A stretch of DNA of 64,000 nt from Hydrogenophaga sp. IBVHS2 (GTDB taxonomy: Bacteria; Pseudomonadota; Gammaproteobacteria; Burkholderiales; Burkholderiaceae_C). How positions within the stretch are numbered: position 1 is the stretch's first letter; the number at the start of each line of letters is the position of its first letter. Made by a program: the position numbers and the translations under genes. The notes below the pieces were generated by a model. That model searched no databases, had not been told where the DNA came from, and saw nothing but the letters and a program-made list of their open reading frames with translations. The stretch spans positions 124,001-188,000 of the forward strand of contig NZ_NFUT01000003.1 of the NCBI RefSeq assembly GCF_002127215.1, read 5' to 3'. Positions 7,695 through 16,390 of the stretch are shown one piece after another.

Positions 7695-9487
7695 GCCGGC
7701 GCAACGGCCGGCCAGCAGCCGCAGCCGCCGTGTCGTACACGGTGGCCGTGCGCGATGCCCATGCCCACCTGTTCGACGTCACGCTGACCGTGTCGGCGGC
7801 CGAACGCCGCCAGGTGTTTGCCCTGCCGGTGTGGATCCCCGGCAGCTACCTGGTGCGCGAGTTCTCGCAGCACCTGCAGGGTTTGAACGCCATGTGCGCC
7901 GACCGCCCGGTGGCCCTGCAGCAGCTCGACAAGCACCGCTGGCGGGCCGACAACGCCGCCGGCGAGACCCTCACCCTCACCTACCAGGTCTATGCGTTCG
8001 ACGCCTCGGTGCGCACCGCCTTTCTGGACAGCACACGCGGCTTCTTCAACGGCACCAGCACCTGCCTGCGGGTGGTGGGCCAGGAAGACCGGCCGCACAC
8101 ACTCACCATCGCCCCAGGCGCCGCCCCGGCGGGCTGGCGGGTGGCCACCGGGCTGACGCCGATCGAGGTGGATGCCGACGGCTGGGGCCGCCACACCGCC
8201 GCCGACTACGACGAACTGGTCGACTGCCCGGTGGAGCTGGGCAGCTTCTGGAGCGGTGAATTCACCGCCTGCGGCGTGCCGCACCGGTTCGTGGTCAGCG
8301 GAGCCGGTGCGTGGTTCGACGGCCAGCGTCTGCTGGATGACACCCGCCGCATCTGCGAGGCACAGATCCGCTTCTGGCATGGCGACCAGGCACCGCCGTT
8401 CCAGCGCTATGTGTTCATGCTGCACGCCAGCGCCGACGGTTACGGCGGGCTGGAGCACCGCAACAGCACCGCCCTGATCTGCCAGCGCGCCGACCTGCCG
8501 CGCGCCGCCGACCCGCCCCGGGCGCTCAAGGCCACCGACGGCTACACCACGCTGCTGGGCCTGATCAGCCACGAATACTTCCACACCTGGAACGTCAAGC
8601 GCCTGCGGCCGGCAGAGTTCGCGCGCTACGACTACGACCGCGAGAACTACACCGAGCTGCTGTGGTTCTTCGAGGGCTTCACCAGCTACTACGACGACCT
8701 GTTCCTGCGCCGCGCCGGCCTGATCGACGACGCCACCTGGCTGCAGCTGCAGGCCAAGAACATCAACCCGCTGCGCCAGACGCCGGGGCGGCTGGTGCAG
8801 ACCGTGGCGCAGGCCAGCTTCGATGCCTGGGTGAAGTACTACCGGGTGGGCGAGAACACGCCCAACGCCACGGTGAGCTACTACGGCAAGGGCGCTCTGG
8901 TGGCGCTGTGCCTGGACCTCACCCTGCGGCAGTGCGGCAGTTCGCTGGACGACGCCATGCGGACCCTGTGGGCCCGCACCGGAGGCGGCCCCCTGCGCGA
9001 GTCCGACCTGCGGCGGGTGCTCAGGCAGCTGGCCGGCCGCAGCCTGGACGCCGAGCTCGATGCCTGGGTGCACAGCACGGCCGAGCTGCCGGTGGAGGCG
9101 CTGCTGCAGGCCGCCGGCGTGAAGGTGCAGGACGAACCGGTGCCGCTGGCCCAGCTGCTCGGCCTGCGGATCCACGAGGCCGGCGGCGCGGTGCAGATCA
9201 AGACCGTGCTGCGCGGCTCGGCGGCCGAAGCGGCCGGACTGGCCGCCGGGGACGAGTGGCTGGGGATCGAACTGGCACCGCTCAAGCGCGGTCAGGCGGC
9301 CGAGGCCTGGCGCATCGGCAAGCTCGACGAGGTGGCCTGGCTGCGCGGATCGCGCCCACGCGTCACGGCGCTGGTCTCGCGCGACCGTCGGCTGTTGCGC
9401 TGCCCGTTGCAGTGGCCGGCTGCGGCACAGGCGGTGCGCCTGTCGGTGCAGGACGCCGCAGCGGTGGGCCGCTGGCTGGGGGGCTGA
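7691..9487 (+). CDS. M61-family glycyl aminopeptidase with PDZ domain
   Basis: A 598-aa metallopeptidase of the M61 family. An N-terminal beta-rich domain (YTVAVRDAHAHLFDVTLTV ... WIPGSYLVREF) precedes the catalytic domain, where GYGGLEH and the zinc motif HEYFH at residues 294-298 (HEYFHTWNVKRLRP) are clear, and the third zinc ligand is the Glu in FFEGFTSYY. A PDZ domain occupies roughly residues 490-560 (LLGLRIHEAGGAVQIKTV). It removes N-terminal Gly or Ala from peptides; no signal peptide is seen, so it is probably cytoplasmic. The ATG overlaps the stop of the previous gene. The length is normal for the family. Confidence 0.9.
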   Translation: MSRRNGRPAAAAAVSYTVAVRDAHAHLFDVTLTVSAAERRQVFALPVWIPGSYLVREFSQHLQGLNAMCADRPVALQQLDKHRWRADNAAGETLTLTYQVYAFDASVRTAFLDSTRGFFNGTSTCLRVVGQEDRPHTLTIAPGAAPAGWRVATGLTPIEVDADGWGRHTAADYDELVDCPVELGSFWSGEFTACGVPHRFVVSGAGAWFDGQRLLDDTRRICEAQIRFWHGDQAPPFQRYVFMLHASADGYGGLEHRNSTALICQRADLPRAADPPRALKATDGYTTLLGLISHEYFHTWNVKRLRPAEFARYDYDRENYTELLWFFEGFTSYYDDLFLRRAGLIDDATWLQLQAKNINPLRQTPGRLVQTVAQASFDAWVKYYRVGENTPNATVSYYGKGALVALCLDLTLRQCGSSLDDAMRTLWARTGGGPLRESDLRRVLRQLAGRSLDAELDAWVHSTAELPVEALLQAAGVKVQDEPVPLAQLLGLRIHEAGGAVQIKTVLRGSAAEAAGLAAGDEWLGIELAPLKRGQAAEAWRIGKLDEVAWLRGSRPRVTALVSRDRRLLRCPLQWPAAAQAVRLSVQDAAAVGRWLGG

Positions 9488-9496
9488 AGTCCGGCG

Positions 9497-10024
9497 TCAG
9501 GCCGGCGGCAGACGGGTGGCCCAGGCCTGATCGAACTGCTGCACCACGCCCGCGCCCTTCATGTTGCGCAGGCCTTCGCGGATACGGGGCAACTGGGCCT
9601 GCAGATCGGCAGCGGTCTTGCAGGCCTCGACCTTCATGGCCAGCGACTCGCCCATGGGGCCGAGCTGGTCGTTGATGAACCGCACCACGCCCTTGCGGGC
9701 CTCGGCCAGGGGCAGCACCTCGATGACCACCGACGAAGCGCCGTTGGCCGCCTGGGGTGCCGCTGCGGGTGCGGATGCAGCCACCGATGCGGCGGCCGGA
9801 GCCGGTGCGGCGGCCCGAGGGGCCTCGATCCAGCCCTGCTGTTCCAGCTGCTCCAGCAGCGCGACCGCACCGTCGCCGCCCAGCAGCTGGCCGAACTCCT
9901 CGACCCGGCGCTTGCCGTCGACCATGATGAGCAGCGACCGCAGGCGAGGACCGAGCGAGGGCGGGCGGCTGGCCAGCGCCTCACGGCCTGCATCGGTCTT
10001 GGAAAACACCGTGTTCTTGTCCAT
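9497..10024 (-). CDS. Conserved hypothetical protein with Ala/Pro linker
   Basis: Unrecognised 175-aa protein in two parts. The N-terminal 70 residues (TDAGREALASRP ... LLIMVDGKRRVEEFGQLLG ... LEQLEQQGWIE) look like a small winged-helix or response-type fold. An Ala/Pro linker follows (around 72-92), then a helical domain (MKVEACKTAADLQAQLPRIREGLRN). Start supported by an AAGGGAG ribosome-binding site a few nt upstream of the ATG at 10024, and a TACAGT -10-like hexamer further up. I recall similar proteins in Comamonadaceae without assigned function. No membrane segment or signal peptide. It converges with the M61 gene with a 9-nt gap. Confidence 0.7.
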   Translation of the reverse strand: MDKNTVFSKTDAGREALASRPPSLGPRLRSLLIMVDGKRRVEEFGQLLGGDGAVALLEQLEQQGWIEAPRAAAPAPAAASVAASAPAAAPQAANGASSVVIEVLPLAEARKGVVRFINDQLGPMGESLAMKVEACKTAADLQAQLPRIREGLRNMKGAGVVQQFDQAWATRLPPA

Positions 10025-10124
10025 GGACTCCCTTGGTTGCCGGCACTGTAGGACAAGCCGTACCCGGCAGCCTATCCGGATTGACCGCAGTGAACTTTGG
10101 TTTTAGACCGGCTGTGTGACCGGG

Positions 10125-11435
10125 TCATTTCGGGCGCTGGTCCACCACCCGCTTTGCCTTGCCCTGGCTGCGCTCCACACCGCCTTCGGGGCGCAGCGTG
10201 ATGTGGGCGCTGGTGCCGATGAAGGTCTTGATGTCGTGCTGCAGGCGCGCCGCCGCCGCCGACGCGACCTCGCTGGTGGGCGAGACGCCCGGTGCGGTCT
10301 CCACCACCACGGTGAGCTCGTCCATGGGGCCGCTGCGGGTGAGCACGCACTGGTAGTGCGCGCTGAGCTCGGGGCGCTGCAGGATCAGCTCCTCGATCTG
10401 GGTCGGAAAGACGTTGACGCCGCGCACGATCATCATGTCGTCGCTGCGACCGGTGATCTTCTCCATGCGCCGCATGGTCCGGGCGCTGCCCGGCAGCAGG
10501 CGCGTGAGGTCCCGGGTGCGGTAGCGGATGATGGGCAGCGCTTGCTTGGTCAGGCTGGTGAACACCAGCTCGCCGGGCTGGCCGTCGGGCAGCACCTCGC
10601 CGGTTTCGGGGTCGATGATCTCGGGGTAGAAATGGTCTTCCCAGATGGTCGGGCCGTCCTTGGTTTCCACGCACTCGTTGGCCACGCCGGGGCCGATCAC
10701 CTCCGACAAGCCATAGATATCGACCGCGTCCATGCCCATGCGGGCCTCGATGGCCAGCCGCATGTCGTTGGTCCAGGGCTCGGCCCCGAAGATGCCGGTG
10801 CGCAGGCTGGATTCACGCGGGTCCAGGCCCAGGCGCTGGAACTCGTCGGCAATCGCCAGCATGTAGCTGGGCGTGACCATGATGATGTCGGGGCGGAAGT
10901 CCTGGATCAGCTGCACCTGGCGCTCGGTCTGGCCGCCGCCGAAGGGCACCACGGTCAGGCCCAGCTTTTCAGCACCGTAGTGCGCGCCCAGGCCGCCGGT
11001 GAACAGGCCATAGCCGTAGCTGATGTGCACCAGGTCTCCGCGCCGGGCGCCGGCCGCACGGATGCTGCGGGCCACCACGCCGGCCCACATGTCGATGTCA
11101 CCCGCCGTGTAGCCCACCACGGTGGGCTTGCCGGTGGTGCCGCTGCTGGCATGGATGCGGGCGCACTGCTCACGCGGCACCGCGAACATGCCCCAGGGGT
11201 AGCTGTCGCGCAGGTCCTGCTTGGTGGTGAAGGGGAACTTCGCCAGATCGGCCAAGCTGTGCAGGTCGTCCGGGTGCACGCCAGCCGCGTCGAACTTGGC
11301 GCGGTAGACCGGCGAGTTGGCGTACGCATGGCCCAGCGTGGCCTTCAGGCGCTTGAGCTGCAGCGAGCGCAGTTCATCGATGCTGGCAGTTTCGATGGGT
11401 TCGAGCGGCAGGCCGCCGGCAGATAGTCGGGTCAT
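10125..11435 (-). CDS. paaK: Phenylacetate-CoA ligase
   Basis: A 436-aa adenylate-forming ligase that activates phenylacetate to phenylacetyl-CoA, the first step of aerobic phenylacetate breakdown. Visible family signatures are the ATP-binding loop HASSGTTGKPTVVGYT, the NIYGLSE-type motif as DIYGLSEVIGPGVANEC, and the C-terminal hinge region RSDDMMIVRGVNVFPTQIE. The length matches PaaK (about 430-440 aa). Its start overlaps the paaI stop by 4 nt (ATGA), and paaI in turn overlaps the paaG-like gene, so the three form one operon read leftward from the control region at 12664-12804. Confidence 0.95.
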   Translation of the reverse strand: MTRLSAGGLPLEPIETASIDELRSLQLKRLKATLGHAYANSPVYRAKFDAAGVHPDDLHSLADLAKFPFTTKQDLRDSYPWGMFAVPREQCARIHASSGTTGKPTVVGYTAGDIDMWAGVVARSIRAAGARRGDLVHISYGYGLFTGGLGAHYGAEKLGLTVVPFGGGQTERQVQLIQDFRPDIIMVTPSYMLAIADEFQRLGLDPRESSLRTGIFGAEPWTNDMRLAIEARMGMDAVDIYGLSEVIGPGVANECVETKDGPTIWEDHFYPEIIDPETGEVLPDGQPGELVFTSLTKQALPIIRYRTRDLTRLLPGSARTMRRMEKITGRSDDMMIVRGVNVFPTQIEELILQRPELSAHYQCVLTRSGPMDELTVVVETAPGVSPTSEVASAAAARLQHDIKTFIGTSAHITLRPEGGVERSQGKAKRVVDQRPK

Positions 11436-11869
11436 GGCTGGTCCTCGGGGAACACGTGGCCGGCGATCTGGGCACTCTTGCCCCGGAACAGGGCCACCAC
11501 CTCGCCGCGCTGGTTGGTGACCTTCATGTCGTAGATGCCGTGGCGGCCGCTCAGGGTCTGCTCCAGGCCTTCACAGGTGAGCACGTCGCCCTTGTGCGAG
11601 GGCCGCAGGAACTCGATGCTGCAGCCCGCCGCGACCGCATTCCTGTTGTGGCTGTTGCAGGCAAAGGCGAAGGTGGAGTCGGCCAGGGTGAACACGAAAC
11701 CGCCATGGCAGATGCGGTGGCCATTGAGGTGCCGGGGTGTCACCTCCATGCGCATCACCGCACGGCCGGGCTCGCAGGCCAGCAGCTCCATGCCCATGGT
11801 GTCGCGGCTGGCCACATCGTTGGCGAACATGGTCTCGCCCACCTGGCGGGCGCGTTGCTCGGGTGTCAT
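11432..11869 (-). CDS. paaI: Phenylacetyl-CoA pathway thioesterase PaaI
   Basis: A 145-aa single hotdog-fold thioesterase. The motif LNGHRICHGGFVFTLADSTFAFA contains the conserved His-Gly-Gly segment and the catalytic Asp of PaaI, which hydrolyses stalled ring-hydroxylated or epoxide CoA esters as a safety valve for the pathway. The ATG at 11869 overlaps the stop of the upstream paaG-like gene (TGATG arrangement), and its own stop overlaps the paaK start. A longer open frame upstream is only a shadow of the paaG-like gene. Confidence 0.94.
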   Translation of the reverse strand: MTPEQRARQVGETMFANDVASRDTMGMELLACEPGRAVMRMEVTPRHLNGHRICHGGFVFTLADSTFAFACNSHNRNAVAAGCSIEFLRPSHKGDVLTCEGLEQTLSGRHGIYDMKVTNQRGEVVALFRGKSAQIAGHVFPEDQP

Positions 11870-12663
11870 CAGGCCCCCTTGAACTGGGGGGCGCGCTTCT
11901 GGCGGAACGCCATCACGCCTTCGATGTAGTCGTGCGTGCGGCCCAGGGCCGACTGCGCGTCGCGCTCGGCATCGAGCTGCTCGCTGAAACTGCGGGTCCC
12001 GGCGGCGCGCAGGAGTTCGCGGGTGGCCACCAGGGCTTTCGTGGGCATGACGGCCAGGCGCTCGGCCATGGCCAGCGACGCACCCAGGCAGTCGTCGGAC
12101 ACGTCCCAGATCAGGCCCCAGTCGCGGGCCTGGGCGGCCGGCAGCTTGTCGCCGGTCATGGCCAGGGCCATGGCGCGGGCCAGGCCCAGGCGCTCCACCA
12201 GCAGCCAGCTGCCGCCGGCGTCCGGTATCAGCCCGATCTTGCTGAAGGCCTGGATGAAGCTCGCCCCGGGCGCGGCAATGGCGATGTCGCAGCACATGAC
12301 CAGCGAGGCGCCGGCACCGGCGGCCACGCCATTGACGGCGGCGATCACCGGCATGCGCAGCGCATGCAGGCGCCGCGCGGTGGGATTGAAGGCCTGTTCG
12401 ATGACCGGACCCGGATCGGCCCGCTGCACCAGATCGGGGCCGGGCTCGAAGTCGAATTCGGACAGGTCGGCACCGGCACAGAAGCCGCGCCCGGCACCGG
12501 TGATGACCATGGCCCGGATGGCCGGATCGGCTTCGGCCCGGTCCAGCGCCGCCCAGAGGTCGCGGTGCATGGCGCGGGTGAAGCTGTTGAGCGCGTCGGG
12601 GCGGTTGAGCGTGAGCAGGGCCACGGCCCCGCGCTCTTCGTACCGCACGGTGGGTTCGGTCAT
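11869..12663 (-). CDS. paaG: Crotonase-family 1,2-epoxyphenylacetyl-CoA isomerase (PaaG-like)
   Basis: A 264-aa crotonase. The CoA-binding oxyanion segment is AGRGFCAGADLSEF, and the second is VNGVAAGAGASLVMCCD. The active-site loop KIGLIPDAGG has the Asp used by PaaG isomerases where classical hydratases have Glu. It should isomerise ring-1,2-epoxyphenylacetyl-CoA to the oxepin. Context with paaI and paaK supports the assignment over a generic enoyl-CoA hydratase. ATG at 12663; the leader region carries the shared control sites. Confidence 0.88.
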   Translation of the reverse strand: MTEPTVRYEERGAVALLTLNRPDALNSFTRAMHRDLWAALDRAEADPAIRAMVITGAGRGFCAGADLSEFDFEPGPDLVQRADPGPVIEQAFNPTARRLHALRMPVIAAVNGVAAGAGASLVMCCDIAIAAPGASFIQAFSKIGLIPDAGGSWLLVERLGLARAMALAMTGDKLPAAQARDWGLIWDVSDDCLGASLAMAERLAVMPTKALVATRELLRAAGTRSFSEQLDAERDAQSALGRTHDYIEGVMAFRQKRAPQFKGA

Positions 12664-12717
12664 GTTGTCTCCTCGCCGGCCGTCACGGGCCTGCTGCGGT
12701 GCAATGTAGCATTCGCC

Positions 12718-12733
12718 AACCAGTCGGTCGGTT
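12718..12733. promoter_or_regulatory. TetR-type operator candidate (PaaR-like)
   Basis: The 16-bp imperfect palindrome AACCAGTCGGTCGGTT has matching ends AACC/GGTT and a central CG. It lies midway between the paaG-like gene and the divergent enoyl-CoA hydratase gene. This is the kind of site bound by TetR-family repressors of phenylacetate genes (PaaR) in Betaproteobacteria. No paaR gene is in the window. Confidence 0.45.
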
Positions 12734-12742
12734 AATGTTTTC

Positions 12743-12765
12743 CCGGGGTTGTACCCCGGTATAGT
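12743..12765 (+). promoter_or_regulatory. Inverted repeat plus -10 box before the enoyl-CoA hydratase gene
   Basis: CCGGGG-TTGTA-CCCCGG (12743-12759) is a perfect 6-bp inverted repeat with 5-nt loop. A TATAGT -10 box (12760-12765) abuts it. A matching -35 is weak. The start codon at 12805 is about 33 nt downstream of the expected transcription start. A regulator bound to the inverted repeat would block or recruit RNA polymerase. Confidence 0.4.
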
Positions 12766-12804
12766 GTCCGGCTGTCCCGATTCTTCCCCTGCAAGGACCC
12801 CTGC

Positions 12805-13587
12805 ATGAGCACCACCCCCGAGACCATCCTGGTTCGCACCGAAGGCCGCGTCGGCATCGTCACCCTGAACCGGCCCAAGCAGCTCAACGCCCTGAACGAC
12901 CAGCTCATGAACGAGCTGGGCGCCGCGCTGGCCGCCTTCGACGCCGACCCCGAGATCGGCTGCATGATCGTCACCGGCAGCGAGAAGGCCTTTGCCGCCG
13001 GCGCCGACATCGGTGCCATGGCCAAGTACAGCTTTGCCGACGTGTACGTGGGCGACTACATCACCCGCAACTGGGAAACCATCCGCAGCGTGCGCAAGCC
13101 GGTGATCGCGGCGGTGTCGGGCTTTGCCCTGGGCGGCGGCTGCGAGCTGGCCATGATGTGCGACTTCATCATCGCGGCCGACAACGCCAGGTTCGGCCAG
13201 CCCGAGATCAAGCTGGGTGTCATCCCCGGTGCCGGCGGCAGCCAGCGCCTGCCGCGCGCGGTGGGCAAATCGAAGGCCATGGACATGTGCCTGACCGGCC
13301 GCATGATGGACGCGACCGAGGCCGAGCGCGCCGGGCTGGTCAGCCGCGTGGTGCCGCTGGACAAGCTGATGGACGAGGCCCTGGGCGCCGCCCTCACCAT
13401 CTGCGGTTATTCGCTGCCCAGCGTGATGGCGGCCAAGGAAGCGGTGAATCGCGCCTTCGAAGGTTCGCTGTCGGACGGCGTGATGTTCGAGCGCCGGCTG
13501 TTCCACGCGCTGTTCGCCACCGAGGACCAGAAGGAAGGCATGGACGCCTTCGTCAACAAGCGCGCTCCGGCCTGGAAGCACCGTTGA
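12805..13587 (+). CDS. Enoyl-CoA hydratase
   Basis: A 260-aa crotonase with both catalytic Glu positions present: [14 protein letters not shown] and [19 protein letters not shown]. It should hydrate short-chain trans-2-enoyl-CoA; the best matches by eye are PaaF/EchA-type short-chain hydratases. It is transcribed divergently from the paaG-paaI-paaK operon across 141 bp containing operator candidates, so it is plausibly the PaaF of the same pathway, acting on 2,3-dehydroadipyl-CoA. That role is inference; a beta-oxidation role is equally open. Its stop codon overlaps the -35 box of the tRNA promoter. Confidence 0.92.
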   Translation: MSTTPETILVRTEGRVGIVTLNRPKQLNALNDQLMNELGAALAAFDADPEIGCMIVTGSEKAFAAGADIGAMAKYSFADVYVGDYITRNWETIRSVRKPVIAAVSGFALGGGCELAMMCDFIIAADNARFGQPEIKLGVIPGAGGSQRLPRAVGKSKAMDMCLTGRMMDATEAERAGLVSRVVPLDKLMDEALGAALTICGYSLPSVMAAKEAVNRAFEGSLSDGVMFERRLFHALFATEDQKEGMDAFVNKRAPAWKHR

Positions 13588-13613
13588 AAGCGGTCTGAAT
13601 TTCGGTCTATAAT
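13584..13613 (+). promoter_or_regulatory. Sigma-70 promoter of the tRNA-Met gene
   Basis: TTGAAA (13584-13589), an 18-nt spacer, then a perfect TATAAT (13608-13613), ending 10 nt before the first base of the tRNA. It overlaps the stop codon of the upstream gene. Confidence 0.8.
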
Positions 13614-13623
13614 GCCGGCTTTC

Positions 13624-13700
13624 GGCGATATAGCTCAGTTGGTTAGAGCGCAGCATTCATAATGCTGATGTCGGTGGTTCAAGTCCACCTATCGCCACCA
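13624..13700 (+). tRNA. tRNA-Met(CAT), elongator type
   Basis: A 77-nt cloverleaf: acceptor arm GGCGATA pairs with TATCGCC, D-arm TAGCTCAGTTGGTTAGAGC, anticodon stem CAGCA/TGCTG with loop TTCATAA (anticodon CAT at 13658-13660), T-arm GGTGG-TTCAAGT-CCACC, discriminator A and encoded CCA. It lacks initiator features (the first pair G-C is matched, and the anticodon stem lacks three G-C pairs). A CAT anticodon could also belong to the lysidine-modified tRNA-Ile2; elongator Met is more likely but not certain. Confidence 0.93.
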
Positions 13701-13708
13701 GATCTGGC

Positions 13709-13750
13709 AAGGGCGGGTTCCGGTAACGGCACCCGCCCTTCTTCATTTCC
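13709..13750 (+). terminator. Rho-independent terminator after tRNA-Met
   Basis: The perfect 10-bp stem AAGGGCGGGT/ACCCGCCCTT (13709-13718 with 13731-13740, 12-nt loop) is followed by CTTCATTTCC, a modest T-rich tail. Confidence 0.7.
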
Positions 13751-13772
13751 GGACATGGTTCCGGCACCGCGC

Positions 13773-14333
13773 ATGGCCCTCAAGTCCACCATCTTCAAGG
13801 CGAACCTGCAGATCGCCGACATCGATCACGGCTACTACGCCGACCATGCGCTGACCCTGGCCCGCCACCCCAGCGAGACCGACGAGCGCATGATGGTGCG
13901 CCTGGTGGCGCTGGCCCTGCAGGCCCACGAGCTGCAGGACACCTGCCGCGGCGACGGCACGCTGGCGTTCGGTGCCGGCCTGTCCGACCCGGAAGACCCC
14001 GATGTGTCGCTGACCGACTTCACCGGCCGCAAGCGCCTGTGGATCGAGGTGGGCCAGCCCGAAGACAAGCCGCTGGCCAAGGCCTGCAGCAAGGCCGATG
14101 CGGTGATCGTCTACGCCTTCGGCAGCGCGGCCGATGTGTGGTGGCGCGGCATCGAGAACAAGGTGAGCCGGCTGGAGCGCCTGCAGGTCTGGCGCCTGCC
14201 CACCGAGGTGGCACCGGCCCTGGCCGCGATGGCCGAACGCAGCATGCAGCTGCAGGCCACGGTGCAGGAGGGCGGCCTCACCCTCAGCAGCACGCTGGGC
14301 AGCGTGCAGGTCGACGCCATCCGCTGGAAATGA
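13773..14333 (+). CDS. yaeQ: YaeQ family protein
   Basis: A 186-aa YaeQ protein, a PD-(D/E)XK nuclease-like fold of unknown function once linked to suppression of rfaH loss. It starts MALKSTIFKANLQIADID, the typical family N-terminus, and contains HPSETDERMMVRL, WIEVGQP and a YAFGS strand. The length is normal (about 180). The ATG at 13773 was chosen over upstream in-frame starts because those fall in the tRNA and its terminator. No partner gene is nearby. Confidence 0.92.
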   Translation: MALKSTIFKANLQIADIDHGYYADHALTLARHPSETDERMMVRLVALALQAHELQDTCRGDGTLAFGAGLSDPEDPDVSLTDFTGRKRLWIEVGQPEDKPLAKACSKADAVIVYAFGSAADVWWRGIENKVSRLERLQVWRLPTEVAPALAAMAERSMQLQATVQEGGLTLSSTLGSVQVDAIRWK

Positions 14334-14342
14334 TCCCGGGGC

Positions 14343-15704
14343 TCAGCGCCCCGACCACATCCTCACGAAGGCCCCGTCGGGGTCGTGTTCACGCGCCTGC
14401 TTCTCGGGGTTGAAGCGGCGCCCGCCGCGCGGGTCGGTGCCGCGCCCGCTGATGTAGAGCCAGTTGCCGTGGTTGCTGTGCACATCGTGGTCCACCAGCA
14501 GGTGCTCGAACCAGGCAGCACCGGCGCGCCAGTCGCCGCCCAGATCGTGGATCAGGTAGCTGGCCACCAGCTGGCGCAGGCGGTTGCTCATGAAGCCGGT
14601 GGCGGCGAGTTCGCGCATGGCGGCGTCCACCAGCGGCACGCCGGTGCGCCCGGTCTGCCAGCGCGCAAAGCCCTGCGGGTTGTGGCCGGGTGAGGGCTGA
14701 TCGGTCAGGCCCCGGCCCCGGTAGAGCTTGCGACCGAAGCGGTGGTGCAGCAGCCGGAAATGCTCGCGCCACAGCAGCTCGAAGACGATCCAGCGGCTGC
14801 CGTCACTGGCTCCTTCGCGCGCCTCGTGGGCCAGCAGCTCGGCATGGATCTGGCGCGGGGAGATCGCCCCCGTGGCCAGCCAGGGCGAGAACTTGGTGGA
14901 GAAGCCGGTGCCTGAGAGGCCATTGCGGGTGGCCTTGTACTGGCGCGGCAGCGGGCCGGCAAAGTAGCGCTGCACATGGGCCAGCGCGTCGCGGGCTGCG
15001 CCGGTCCAGCCGGCACGGGCATAGGGGAAGGAACTGCGCGGGTCGTCGCCACCCTCTGAAGCCGCCGCAGGCAGCACCGGCTCCGGCAGGCCGGCGGCAT
15101 CGGGCAGGGGCGGCAGGCTGCGCGGGGCGGCCATGGGCGGGTGCACCGGCGTGCGTTCACCTTCCACCGCGTGGCGGAATGGGGTGAACACGGTGGGCAC
15201 CGCAGCGGGCTTGAACGGCAGGTCGCTCAGGTCGAACAGGCTGGTGGGCGCCACGGTGAGCACATTCACACCGGCACGGCGCAAGGCCGCCACATCGTCC
15301 TGCTCGTACGGCGCCACCTCGGCCTGGGTCACCACCACATCGATGGACGCGGCCTTGACGAGGGCGGCGATCAACGCCACCGGGTCTCCGGCCTGCGCCC
15401 ACAGGCGGCTGCCCAGGGCGCGCAGGCTGCGGTCCAGGTCGGCCACCGCGTCGGCCTGGAAGCGCGCGCGGTGCGGGCCCAGCGGCTCGATGCCCCAGCG
15501 GTCGGTCTGGTGCCAGCGCGCCTCGTCCACCCACACCGGCAGCAGCGCGGCGGCGTCCGTGGTGGCGCGCAGGCCGGGCAGATCGGCCAGGCGCAGGTCG
15601 CGGCGGAACCAGTACATCACCCGCCGGCCGGTGCACTGGCGCGCCACCTGCACCGGCGACACACCCGCGTCGATGCCGGCCAGGTTGCTCTCAACGCGGG
15701 GCAC
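14343..15704 (-). CDS. Cryptochrome-DASH / deoxyribodipyrimidine photolyase
   Basis: A 453-aa photolyase-family flavoprotein. The N-terminal antenna domain begins VMYWFRRDLRLADLPGL, and the C-terminal FAD domain has YKATRNGLSGTGFSTKFSP, FELLWREHFRL, FMSNRLRQLVASYLIHDL, DWRAGAAWFEHLL and DVHSNHGNWLY. The run STKFSPWLA with GNW...GRGTDPRGGRRFNPEKQA is the CRY-DASH subclass pattern, which repairs single-stranded pyrimidine dimers and may sense light. The start is uncertain: the ATG at 15704 overlaps the lipocalin gene by 14 nt and adds about 28 residues before the fold; a start nearer VMYWFRR is possible. Minus strand, directly downstream of the lipocalin gene. Confidence 0.88.
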   Translation of the reverse strand: MPRVESNLAGIDAGVSPVQVARQCTGRRVMYWFRRDLRLADLPGLRATTDAAALLPVWVDEARWHQTDRWGIEPLGPHRARFQADAVADLDRSLRALGSRLWAQAGDPVALIAALVKAASIDVVVTQAEVAPYEQDDVAALRRAGVNVLTVAPTSLFDLSDLPFKPAAVPTVFTPFRHAVEGERTPVHPPMAAPRSLPPLPDAAGLPEPVLPAAASEGGDDPRSSFPYARAGWTGAARDALAHVQRYFAGPLPRQYKATRNGLSGTGFSTKFSPWLATGAISPRQIHAELLAHEAREGASDGSRWIVFELLWREHFRLLHHRFGRKLYRGRGLTDQPSPGHNPQGFARWQTGRTGVPLVDAAMRELAATGFMSNRLRQLVASYLIHDLGGDWRAGAAWFEHLLVDHDVHSNHGNWLYISGRGTDPRGGRRFNPEKQAREHDPDGAFVRMWSGR

Positions 15705-16263
15705 GGCCGTGCTCCACCCAGATCAGTCCTTTGGTGTCCACACCGAGCGATGCGGCCTGGGCCACCAGCTTGTCGCGCACGGCAGCGTCCAGCGTGCGTT
15801 CGCGCGCCAGGATCCACAGGTAGCCGGTGTCGGGTCCGATCACCATGGCCCAGCGGTAGTCGGGGTCCAGCGCGATGACGTGGTAGCCGCCGAAGAACGG
15901 TCCGAAAAAGCTCACCTTGAGCGAGGCGGTCTTCGGATCGCCGATGAACAGCGCCCGGCCTTCGGCCTCCTTCCAGGCGCCCTTGACCGGGTCGAAGCCC
16001 CGGTTGAGCACCGAGACGCTGCCGTCGGGCCTGAGGGCGTAGGTGGCGTTCACGTCGGTCAGGCCGCGCTCGAAGACGTGGTCGAGCCGGGCGATCTCGT
16101 ACCAGGTGCCCAGGTAGCGCTGCAGGTCGAACGGGCTCACCGGCACCGCGCCCTGCGGCACGCCGGTGAAGCAGCCGGCGAGCATCGTGGAAGACAAAAT
16201 GGCTGCGCCCAGGAGGCCGGCAGAGACCCAGCGGCGTCGGGGCAAAGAGGTCGGGTTTGACAT
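15691..16263 (-). CDS. blc: Outer-membrane lipocalin (Blc-like lipoprotein)
   Basis: A 190-aa lipoprotein. A basic N-terminus and hydrophobic stretch lead to lipobox LAGC (Cys near residue 31). The mature domain has the lipocalin SCR1 motif GTWYEIARLDHVFERGL and SCR2-like YRWAMVIGPDTGYLWIL, as in bacterial Blc. Blc binds lysophospholipids and long-chain fatty acids at the inner leaflet of the outer membrane. It is probably co-transcribed with the downstream photolyase, as the genes overlap by 14 nt. Confidence 0.93.
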   Translation of the reverse strand: MSNPTSLPRRRWVSAGLLGAAILSSTMLAGCFTGVPQGAVPVSPFDLQRYLGTWYEIARLDHVFERGLTDVNATYALRPDGSVSVLNRGFDPVKGAWKEAEGRALFIGDPKTASLKVSFFGPFFGGYHVIALDPDYRWAMVIGPDTGYLWILARERTLDAAVRDKLVAQAASLGVDTKGLIWVEHGRAPR

Positions 16264-16390
16264 GGATCAGCGGGCCCGGGCAGGACCTGGACGCAGAATG
16301 AAGGTGCCGCCGATTCTGGCGCCTGGGGCCCGTTCCTGCCGGTGCAGGGACTTGGGTCCCGCCTTGCTGCCCCACCGGACTGGACCCGCC

